From contig JACDGA010000031.1 in assembly GCA_013815505.1 (NCBI GenBank), positions 1-11,218 on the forward strand: a stretch of 11,218 bases of DNA, given 5' to 3'. Below the pieces are notes generated by a model. It was not told the DNA's origin. It did no database searches and saw nothing but the letters and a program-made list of their open reading frames with translations. The position numbers and the translations under genes were made by a program. Within the stretch, counting starts at the first letter, position 1. Every line of letters begins with the position of its first letter. This DNA is from Acidimicrobiia bacterium (GTDB lineage Bacteria > Actinomycetota > Acidimicrobiia > Acidimicrobiales > Ilumatobacteraceae). Below are positions 1-5,474 of the stretch, piece by piece.

Positions 1-135
1 GCTCGCTCGGCAACCCTCTTCCGGCGTTTGCGTGATGAGCGCCGCCGCGTCGACGACCGCGTCCGCGAGCTGCAGCGCGTCGGCGATCGTCTCGACGGGA
101 TCATCGAGTCGTTGCGACCGACCTCGTCGCGGTAA
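1..135 (+). CDS. C-terminal fragment of an unidentified plus-strand protein
   Basis: An open frame runs in from the left edge and ends at a TAA at 133-135, giving the last 44 residues of a protein whose start lies outside the window. The tail is rich in Arg, Asp and Glu with leucines at helix-like spacing (for example RVRELQRVGDRLDGIIESL), so it probably ends in an amphipathic or coiled-coil helix. Third codon positions are mostly G or C, as in the other genes here, which supports coding. Such a C-terminal helix occurs in MerR-type regulators among many other families, but nothing visible decides the family. It converges on the phosphoribosyltransferase gene with only 12 nt between the two stop codons. 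Confidence 0.5.
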   Translation, partial: ARSATLFRRLRDERRRVDDRVRELQRVGDRLDGIIESLRPTSSR

Positions 136-142
136 CCCCTTC

Positions 143-168
143 GGCGCTCAGGCGTCTCTGACGGCGCC
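143..168. terminator. Possible hairpin at the convergent gene ends
   Basis: GGCGCTCAG (143-151) can pair with CTGA plus GCGCC (158-161 and 164-168) around a 6-nt loop, with a 2-nt bulge at 162-163. The stem covers the stop codon of the phosphoribosyltransferase and lies between two converging genes, where a shared terminator is expected. There is no T-run on either strand, so intrinsic termination is not shown. It could be a chance structure in GC-rich DNA. Confidence 0.22.
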
Positions 169-645
169 CTCGCGGGCGATCACCGGATCCTTGTCGCTCC
201 ACGGGAAGTTGATCCACAGGTCGGTGCGCTTCCAGACGTAGTCGCAGCGAACCACCGAGTGCGGCTTCTCGTAGAGGACGGCCGAGCGCACCTCGGCGAC
301 CTGGCCCTCGCAGAACTCGTGGACGCTGCGCAACGTGTGCCCCGTGTCGGCGACGTCGTCGGCGATGAGGATCCGAGCGTGACCGAGGTCGACGAAGTCC
401 GGCGCCGGCGGCAAGATGCGCGGCACCTCGAGGCGCTCGTCGACGCCGGTGTAGAACTCGACGTTCATGGAATAGACGTTCTTGATCGCAAGGGCATAGC
501 CGAGTGCGCCACCGATGAGCAGCCCTCCGCGTGCGATCGACAGGATCATGTCGGGCTCGTATCCGTCGTCCACGATCGACATCGCCAACGCGCGACTCGC
601 CTCCCCGAACGTCTCCCAGGTGAGGATCTCGCGCTCGTCAGACAT
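148..645 (-). CDS. Xanthine/hypoxanthine-type phosphoribosyltransferase (type I PRTase fold)
   Basis: This 165-residue protein is a purine-type phosphoribosyltransferase, which transfers ribose-5-phosphate from PRPP to a base to form a nucleoside monophosphate in the cytoplasm. The PRPP-binding motif is ILIADDVADTGHTL at residues 92-105, with the acidic pair DD and the TGHT loop. An earlier glycine-rich loop, ARGGLLIGGALG (38-49), fits the pyrophosphate-binding segment. The C-terminal WINFPW (144-149) resembles the base-binding hood of the xanthine/hypoxanthine PRTases grouped in COG2236. The length suits that family. The ATG at 645 follows the hydroxylase large-subunit stop by 11 nt, so the gene is the last of that operon. 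Sitting next to a xanthine-oxidising enzyme supports a purine substrate, but whether it prefers xanthine, hypoxanthine or guanine cannot be told. Confidence 0.88.
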   Translation of the reverse strand: MSDEREILTWETFGEASRALAMSIVDDGYEPDMILSIARGGLLIGGALGYALAIKNVYSMNVEFYTGVDERLEVPRILPPAPDFVDLGHARILIADDVADTGHTLRSVHEFCEGQVAEVRSAVLYEKPHSVVRCDYVWKRTDLWINFPWSDKDPVIAREGAVRDA

Positions 646-656
646 CGGGGCGCACG

Positions 657-2960
657 CTAACCGACGATGTCGGCGGGACGGACTGGCACTCGGCGCAGTT
701 CGCGTTCGACGCCGGCCTGGCGCAGCGCGTCACGGATCGCGGCGACGATCGCCGGCGTCGAGGAGATGCACGGCGGCTCCCCGACGCCCTTCGCGCCGAG
801 CGGCGCCTGGGGGTCGGGCTGCTCGATCAACGTCGCCACGACGTCGGGCATGTCGAGCGACGTCGGCAGCAGGTAGTCGGTGAACGATGCGTTGCGCACG
901 TGCCCGTCATGGCAGACGATCTCCTCCATCAGTGCGAGACCCAAACCCTGGGCGATGCCGCCCTCGATCTGGCCGATCACCGAGAGCGGGTTGAGCGCCC
1001 GACCGACGTCCTGCGCCGTCGCGATCTGGACGACCTTGACGAGGCCGAGCTCGACGTCGACGTCGACCACCGCGCGGTGCGCAGCGAACGCGAACGCCGT
1101 GTGCACATTGCCCTGGCCGTCCTCGTCCAGCTCCTCGGTCGGGCGGTGACGGAACTCGACGGTCTCCTCGAACACCTGACCTCTCGTGACCTCGGCAACG
1201 GGGAGCCGCAGCGTGCCGACGGTGTCGACCACGTCCGTGCCGTCGATCCCGAGCTGCACAGGATCGAGCCCGTGCTGCGCAGCGACGTGTTCGAAGAGAC
1301 GCTCGCGAACTTTGCGGCAGGCGCTGTCGACTGCACCGCCGCTCATCCACGTCTGGCGTGACGCCGACGTCGAACCGGCGGAGCCGATCTCGGTGTCGAT
1401 CTGTTCGAGCTCGACAGTGTCGACACCCAGCACTGTGCGTGCGATCTGGCCGGCGATGACGACGAACCCCTGGCCCACCTCTGACGTGGCGAATTTCAAT
1501 GTCGCCGTCCCGTCTGCCAGCCGGCAGCGCGCCGTGGCGTGGTCGTCGAAGCCCTCCGAGTACATCAGGTTCTTCATCGACACGCCCCAGCCGATGCCGC
1601 GCACGACGTGACGGGCGTCGGTCGTACGGCCTGCACCGCCCGGCAGCCGCAACGGATGGCCGTCGTGACCGCCGACAGGCTCGTCGGGGAGCGCCAGCGC
1701 ATCGAGCTCGGCGATGCACTCGACCACCGGTGCGACGCTCTCGAGCACCTGGCCCGTGATCAGCCGATCGCCGGTCCTGATCGCGTTGCGCTCCCGGATC
1801 TCGAGCGGCTGCAGACCGCAGGCTGCAGCGAGGCGATCCATCTGCGACTCGTGGGCGAAGCAGGCCTGCACCACACCGAAGCCGCGCATCGCGCCGCACG
1901 GCAGGTTGTTCGTGCGCGTCGCCCACCCCTCGACGACAGCATTGGGGCAGCGGTACGGGCCCTGGGCGTGGGTGATGCCGTTGATCAGCACAGGCCCAGA
2001 CGTGGATGCGTAGGCGCCCCCGTCGAACACGTAGCGCGCCTCGACCTTGACCAACTCGCCCTCGCTCGTGGCGTGGTGGCGCATCCAGATGCTCGCCGGG
2101 TGCCGGTGAACGTGACCGAGGAAGCTCTCGCGGCGCGAGTAGTGCATGCGCACGGGCCGCGCGAGGCGCAGCGCGAGCAGGCACGTGTGGACCTGCAGGC
2201 TGATGTCTTCGCGGGCGCCGAACGCGCCGCCGACGCCGCCCAGCACGAGCCGCACCTTCGACTCGTCGATGGCGAGGCAGGCTGCGATCTGGCGCCGGTC
2301 CTCGTGCAGCCACTGCGTCGCGACGTGCAGCTCGACGCCACCACCGCCGTCGTCGGGGATGGCCAGCGCCGCCTCGAGCCCCAAGAACGCCTGGTCCTGC
2401 ATCCCTAGCTCATACGTGCCCTCTACGACGACGTCGCCGGTCGCGTCGGCGTCGCCACACACGATGCGCTGGTGGCGCAGGATGTTGCCGTCGGGGTGGA
2501 TGTCGTCGTGGTTGCCGCGGATCGCGTCCTCGGGATCGAGCAGCGGTTCGAGCACCTCGTACTCGACGACGATCGCGGCGAGCGCCCTGCCGGCGGTCTC
2601 GGGATGATCGGCGGCGACGACAGCGACCGGTTCGCCGACGTAGCGCACGACGTCGCTCGCGAACACCGGTTGATCCGCGGTGGCCAGCCCGTACGTGGCC
2701 GATCCGGGGACGTCGTCGGCGGTCAGCACGGCTTCGACGCCGCTGATCTGCCACGCCTTCGAGACGTCGATCGACACGATGCGGGCGGACGGATGCGGGG
2801 ATCGCAGCGTCGCTCCGAACACGGCGCCGTCGAGCTGCTCGTCGGAGGAGAAGGCGAACGTGCCCTGCACCTTGGCCATCCCGTCGGGCCGCAACGAGCT
2901 GTCGCCGATCGTGCCCGCGCGCAACGATCGCCCGGTGTCGAGCACCGCTCGCTCACTCAC
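657..2960 (-). CDS. Xanthine dehydrogenase-type molybdenum hydroxylase, molybdopterin-binding large subunit
   Basis: This catalytic subunit (767 aa, close to the 745-aa PucD of Bacillus subtilis and 752-aa XdhA of E. coli) hydroxylates its substrate at a Mo-molybdopterin centre and passes electrons to the 2Fe-2S and FAD subunits. The aldehyde-oxidase/XDH hammerhead domain fills about residues 15-140, followed by the two Mo-binding domains. Visible motifs are Gln216 in ATQW, GGVGGAFGARE (241-251), GAMRGFG (356-362), SEVGQG (493-498) and GAKGVGEPP (722-730). By motif alignment Glu251, Arg359 and Glu728 match bovine XDH Glu802, Arg880 and catalytic Glu1261, so a purine is the likely substrate. 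The RCSFR loop of CO dehydrogenase is absent. A longer frame opens at 3029, but its first 23 residues are low-quality and overlap the 2Fe-2S gene. The GTG at 2960 gives an 8-nt overlap and has AGAGGA 11 nt upstream, so I chose it. No XdhC-type maturation gene is in the window. Confidence 0.92.
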   Translation of the reverse strand: MSERAVLDTGRSLRAGTIGDSSLRPDGMAKVQGTFAFSSDEQLDGAVFGATLRSPHPSARIVSIDVSKAWQISGVEAVLTADDVPGSATYGLATADQPVFASDVVRYVGEPVAVVAADHPETAGRALAAIVVEYEVLEPLLDPEDAIRGNHDDIHPDGNILRHQRIVCGDADATGDVVVEGTYELGMQDQAFLGLEAALAIPDDGGGGVELHVATQWLHEDRRQIAACLAIDESKVRLVLGGVGGAFGAREDISLQVHTCLLALRLARPVRMHYSRRESFLGHVHRHPASIWMRHHATSEGELVKVEARYVFDGGAYASTSGPVLINGITHAQGPYRCPNAVVEGWATRTNNLPCGAMRGFGVVQACFAHESQMDRLAAACGLQPLEIRERNAIRTGDRLITGQVLESVAPVVECIAELDALALPDEPVGGHDGHPLRLPGGAGRTTDARHVVRGIGWGVSMKNLMYSEGFDDHATARCRLADGTATLKFATSEVGQGFVVIAGQIARTVLGVDTVELEQIDTEIGSAGSTSASRQTWMSGGAVDSACRKVRERLFEHVAAQHGLDPVQLGIDGTDVVDTVGTLRLPVAEVTRGQVFEETVEFRHRPTEELDEDGQGNVHTAFAFAAHRAVVDVDVELGLVKVVQIATAQDVGRALNPLSVIGQIEGGIAQGLGLALMEEIVCHDGHVRNASFTDYLLPTSLDMPDVVATLIEQPDPQAPLGAKGVGEPPCISSTPAIVAAIRDALRQAGVERELRRVPVRPADIVG

Positions 2961-3465
2961 GGCCCGGGCTGTCCTCTGCCGCCGTGGCACTTGCGCCGGA
3001 CCGTGCCCGCGCCACTGTGGCAACGGCATCGAGGATCCTCCCGTAGCCGGTGCAGCGACAGACGTTGCCCGACAGCGCTTCGCGGATCTCGTGCTCGCCG
3101 GCGTCGGGGTCGGCCGCCAAGAGCGCGTGAGCCGCCATCACGAGCCCGGGCGTGCAGAATCCGCACTGCACCGCGCCCGCCGCGACGAACGCACGCTGCA
3201 CGTCGGTCGGCTCGCCGTCGGCCGACATTCCCTCGATCGTGGTGATGGCCCTCCCGGTCGACGAGCCGGCGAGCACGAGGCACGAGCACACGAGCACATC
3301 GTCGACGAGCACGGAGCACGAACCGCACTCGCCCTCCTCGCAGGCACCCTTCGTACCCGTCAGGTGGAGGCGTTCACGCAGGACGTAGAGCAGCGATTCA
3401 CCGGACCACGCGTCGTGTACGTCGCGAGCGACGCCGTTGACGTGGAGCTCGAAGTGCTCAGCCAC
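2953..3465 (-). CDS. Xanthine dehydrogenase-type molybdenum hydroxylase, 2Fe-2S small subunit
   Basis: This electron-transfer subunit (170 aa, the usual size) carries two [2Fe-2S] clusters linking the Mo centre to FAD. The N-terminal plant-ferredoxin-like domain has the C-x4-C-x2-C-x11-C pattern at Cys42, Cys47, Cys50 and Cys62 (GTKGACEEGECGSC). The C-terminal helical domain has CGFC (Cys101, Cys104) and NVCRC (Cys136, Cys138). All eight ligands are present, so it should be functional. The frame stays open upstream to 3609, but those 48 residues are low-complexity and overlap the FAD gene. The GTG at 3465 begins VAEHFELHVNG, a typical family start, overlaps the FAD-subunit stop by 8 nt (GTGGCTGA) and has AGAGG 8 nt upstream. 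Translational coupling to both neighbours is likely. Confidence 0.94.
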   Translation of the reverse strand: MAEHFELHVNGVARDVHDAWSGESLLYVLRERLHLTGTKGACEEGECGSCSVLVDDVLVCSCLVLAGSSTGRAITTIEGMSADGEPTDVQRAFVAAGAVQCGFCTPGLVMAAHALLAADPDAGEHEIREALSGNVCRCTGYGRILDAVATVARARSGASATAAEDSPGRE

Positions 3466-4321
3466 CGGCGAAGCCTCTGCGCACGAGGCGTCCGACGAGC
3501 ACCTCGACGGCGCGACGCCGGTAGGCGGCGGTCGAGCGGTGGTCGTCGATGGGCAACGCGGCGCCCGCTGCGATGGAACCGATCCGGGCCGCGACATCAG
3601 GCTCGACACTGGTCGAGTCCCAGTCGACGTGCTCGGCTGCGAACTGCTCGGCGTCTGGGCAGCGGATCACCGTCGGCGCCACCGAACCGAGGGCGATGCG
3701 CACCGACCGCGTCGAGACGTCAGTCGCGAGACAGGCGCTGGCGATGGCGATGACCATCGCGTTGCGCACGCCGACCTTCGCGTAGCCCTGCCACCCGCCG
3801 AGCACGGGCAGCTCGATGCCCGTGATCAGCTCACCTGATGCGAGCGCCGTCGTCTTGACCCCGGTCATGAACTCGCCGACCGGCAGCGACCGGACCCCCG
3901 ATGCGTCGGCGAGGTGAACCACCGCGTCGAGCGCTGACAGGACGGGTAGTGCATCGCCTGCGGGCGAGCACGTCGCAAGGTTGCCACCGATCGTCCCGGC
4001 GTTGCGGATCTGGGGCGAGCCCACGGTGCGCGATGCCTCGGCGAGGGCCGGCAACAGCGATGCCAGCGGCTCGTCCATCAGCTCGGTGTAGGTCAACCCC
4101 GCTCCGAGCAGCACCGAGGCGGACGACGGGTCGTGACGGAAACGTCGCAGCTCGCTCACGCGATCGATGGCAATCACCTCTCCTCTGGCCAGCTGGTCTC
4201 GGCGTGACCCGGCGTTGACCTCGACCATCGCGTCGGTCCCACCGGCGATCACGAGCGCTCCGGGAGCGAAAGCGAGCGCACGCAGGGCGTCGTCGAGGCG
4301 GCGCGGACTCTCCATCGGCAC
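3458..4321 (-). CDS. Xanthine dehydrogenase-type molybdenum hydroxylase, FAD-binding medium subunit
   Basis: This flavin subunit (287 aa, family usual about 270-300) takes electrons from the 2Fe-2S subunit and passes them to NAD+ or another acceptor. The PCMH/FAD_binding_5 domain covers about residues 1-170 with AGGTD (26-30) and IRNAGTIGGNL (105-115) followed by SPAGD (119-123), the two FAD contact loops. A CO-dehydrogenase-flavoprotein C-terminal domain follows, ending in DDHRSTAAYRRR (259-270), where family members have a D-x-R-x(3)-YR motif. It is first in the gene order FAD, Fe-S, Mo, the same as in cox clusters. The start is uncertain by two codons: GTG at 4321 or ATG at 4315. Neither has a clear Shine-Dalgarno sequence. 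A weak -10-like TACGCT lies 6 nt before the GTG, which would allow a leaderless transcript, but no -35 accompanies it. Confidence 0.92.
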   Translation of the reverse strand: MPMESPRRLDDALRALAFAPGALVIAGGTDAMVEVNAGSRRDQLARGEVIAIDRVSELRRFRHDPSSASVLLGAGLTYTELMDEPLASLLPALAEASRTVGSPQIRNAGTIGGNLATCSPAGDALPVLSALDAVVHLADASGVRSLPVGEFMTGVKTTALASGELITGIELPVLGGWQGYAKVGVRNAMVIAIASACLATDVSTRSVRIALGSVAPTVIRCPDAEQFAAEHVDWDSTSVEPDVAARIGSIAAGAALPIDDHRSTAAYRRRAVEVLVGRLVRRGFAGG

Positions 4322-4539
4322 GGAGTGAGCGTACGCGACCGCGGATTCGCGACACGCGTCATCGGCAACCGAATCGACCGTAGCGTCGTCTCACATGTCG
4401 ATGCAGCCTTCCCGCTGATCGACGTGCCGTCGCCCGTCGTGGCTGCCGTCGTCGGTATCGTCGCAGCGATCGTGGTCATCGCCGCGAGCGTCGGCTGGGC
4501 GACATCACTGACGTCAGATCGACGGCCGTCGCAGGCGGC
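4322..4539. other. Intergenic region between ppk2 and the molybdenum hydroxylase operon
   Basis: This is the largest gene-free gap (218 nt), lying downstream of ppk2 and upstream of the hydroxylase operon, all on the minus strand. It should hold the ppk2 transcript end and the operon promoter. I see no convincing -35/-10 pair and no T-tract terminator. Two perfect palindromes close to the ppk2 end are listed separately. Confidence 0.5.
4508..4531. repeat. Two adjacent perfect palindromes downstream of ppk2
   Basis: CTGACGTCAG (4508-4517) and CGACGGCCGTCG (4520-4531) are perfect palindromes separated by 2 nt, ending 8 nt beyond the ppk2 stop codon. Neither has a loop, so they look more like sites for dimeric proteins than a hairpin terminator. 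They lie about 190-210 nt upstream of the hydroxylase operon start, which is far for an operator. GC-rich DNA gives such palindromes by chance, so the call is weak. Confidence 0.25.
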
Positions 4540-5370
4540 TCACTCGACGACGAGTCCGTCGACGCCCTCCTCGGGCTCGGGGAACTGCGGATCGAGATCC
4601 TCGAGCACGGAGCGCAAGATGGAGGCGACGGCGAGGTTGCGGACCCACTTGCGGTCGGCCGGCACGACGAACCACGGCGCCCTCCGCACCGACGTCTTCT
4701 CGATCGCATCGCGGTACGCGCAGAGGTAGTCGTCCCACAGCGCCCGGTCGTCGAGGTCGCCGCGACGGAACTTCCAGCGCTCGTCTGGGCTGTCGATGCG
4801 ATCCTGGAGGCGGGCACGCTGCTCGTCGCGCGACAGATGGAGGAAGATCTTGACGATCGTCGTTCCCTCGTCGACGAGCATCTTCTCGAACGCCTTGATG
4901 TGCGAGTAGCGCTTCGACCACGTGGCACGTGGTGCGAGCCGCTTCACGCGCACGACGAGCACGTCCTCGTAGTGGCTGCGATTGAACACGGCGATCTGGC
5001 CCGCCCGAGGGGTGTGGGAGTGCACGCGCCAGAGGTAGTCGTGACCGAGTTCCTCCTCGCTCGGGACGCCGAACGACGTGACGGCGATCCCCGCCGGATT
5101 GAGACCCGTCAGCACGTCGCGCAACGTGCCGTCCTTGCCACCGGCGTCCATCGCCTGGAGCACGACGAGCAGCTTGTCGCTGCCCTGCGCGAACAGGCGC
5201 GTCTGGCTCTCGGCGAGCACGTCGAGGACGTCGGGCAGGTACGCCTTGGCGGTGTCCTTGTCCCATCCGAAGTCCTCGTCCTCGTGGCGCCGAGCGAGGC
5301 CGGCGTCGCCATCGACACGGAGGTGATCGGTGATCGCTCGGTGATCGGTGTGGTCGAGGCCGGTCGGCAT
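4540..5370 (-). CDS. ppk2: PPK2-family polyphosphate:nucleotide phosphotransferase (class III-like)
   Basis: This cytoplasmic enzyme moves phosphate between polyphosphate and nucleotides. Class III members can phosphorylate both AMP and ADP. In the 276-aa product the Walker A loop is DAGGKDGT (75-82) and the Walker B region is FNRSHYEDVLV (129-139). The lid segment follows IFLHLSRDEQRARL (175-188), and the C-terminal WFVVPADRKWVRNLAV (233-248) is a strong PPK2 signature. The SHYEDV form of the Walker B motif and WKFRRGDLDDR (199-209) point to the PPK2_rel_1/class III group rather than class I. The frame is open to a GTG at 5457, but those 29 residues are unlike the family and run through an inverted repeat. 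The ATG at 5370 (MPTGLDHTDHR) is chosen. It has no visible Shine-Dalgarno sequence. It diverges from the transporter operon. Confidence 0.93.
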   Translation of the reverse strand: MPTGLDHTDHRAITDHLRVDGDAGLARRHEDEDFGWDKDTAKAYLPDVLDVLAESQTRLFAQGSDKLLVVLQAMDAGGKDGTLRDVLTGLNPAGIAVTSFGVPSEEELGHDYLWRVHSHTPRAGQIAVFNRSHYEDVLVVRVKRLAPRATWSKRYSHIKAFEKMLVDEGTTIVKIFLHLSRDEQRARLQDRIDSPDERWKFRRGDLDDRALWDDYLCAYRDAIEKTSVRRAPWFVVPADRKWVRNLAVASILRSVLEDLDPQFPEPEEGVDGLVVE

Positions 5371-5428
5371 CGGCGGACGGTACCGCACCGGTTCGCCGAG
5401 CGAAGTGACCCACCGGTAACGTCCGCCG
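5371..5428. repeat. 15-nt inverted repeat abutting the ppk2 start codon
   Basis: CGGCGGACGGTACCG (5371-5385) and CGGTAACGTCCGCCG (5414-5428) are inverted copies matching at 14 of 15 positions, with a 28-nt centre that holds a further small stem, TTCG (5392-5395) with CGAA (5401-5404). The left arm touches the ATG of ppk2 at 5370. In the ppk2 transcript the 3' arm would occupy the ribosome-binding region, so a hairpin could block translation. As DNA it could instead be a paired operator between divergent genes. Both roles are inference; the repeat itself is read directly. Confidence 0.6.
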
Positions 5429-5474
5429 TGCACACGTCGCACGCCACCCGCGTGCACGCACCAGAGGGGGTCCC
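5429..5474 (+). promoter_or_regulatory. Leader of the first binding-protein gene with ribosome-binding site
   Basis: AGAGGGGG (5463-5470) is a purine-rich ribosome-binding site 4 nt before the GTG at 5475, slightly closer than ideal. CGTGCAC occurs at 5427-5433 and 5451-5457, and GCGTGCACGC (5450-5459) is a perfect palindrome. The promoter must lie in this 104-nt divergent gap, but I cannot assign -35 and -10 boxes with any confidence. Confidence 0.4.

Noticed and set aside
1539..2408. Long plus-strand frame of 289 codons opposite the Mo subunit
   Set aside because: High-GC codon bias creates long antisense frames. The product matches no recognisable family, while the opposite strand encodes all the hydroxylase motifs in order.
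2961..3029. Upstream extension of the Mo subunit to an ATG at 3029
   Set aside because: The added residues are an Arg/Pro-rich translation of the 2Fe-2S gene in another frame. The GTG at 2960 gives the family-typical length and the same overlap as the neighbouring junction.
3466..3609. Upstream extension of the 2Fe-2S subunit to 3609
   Set aside because: The 48 extra residues are low-complexity and overlap the FAD subunit. The domain begins directly after the GTG at 3465, which has AGAGG upstream.
4325..4729. Plus-strand open frame with a hydrophobic stretch (PVVAAVVGIVAAIVVIAASV) resembling a membrane helix, opposite the end of ppk2
   Set aside because: It overlaps the well-supported ppk2 coding region by about 190 nt on the other strand, has no ribosome-binding site at its GTG, and its downstream half is an antisense shadow. 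A shorter real peptide starting at the GTG at 4424 is not excluded but has no support.
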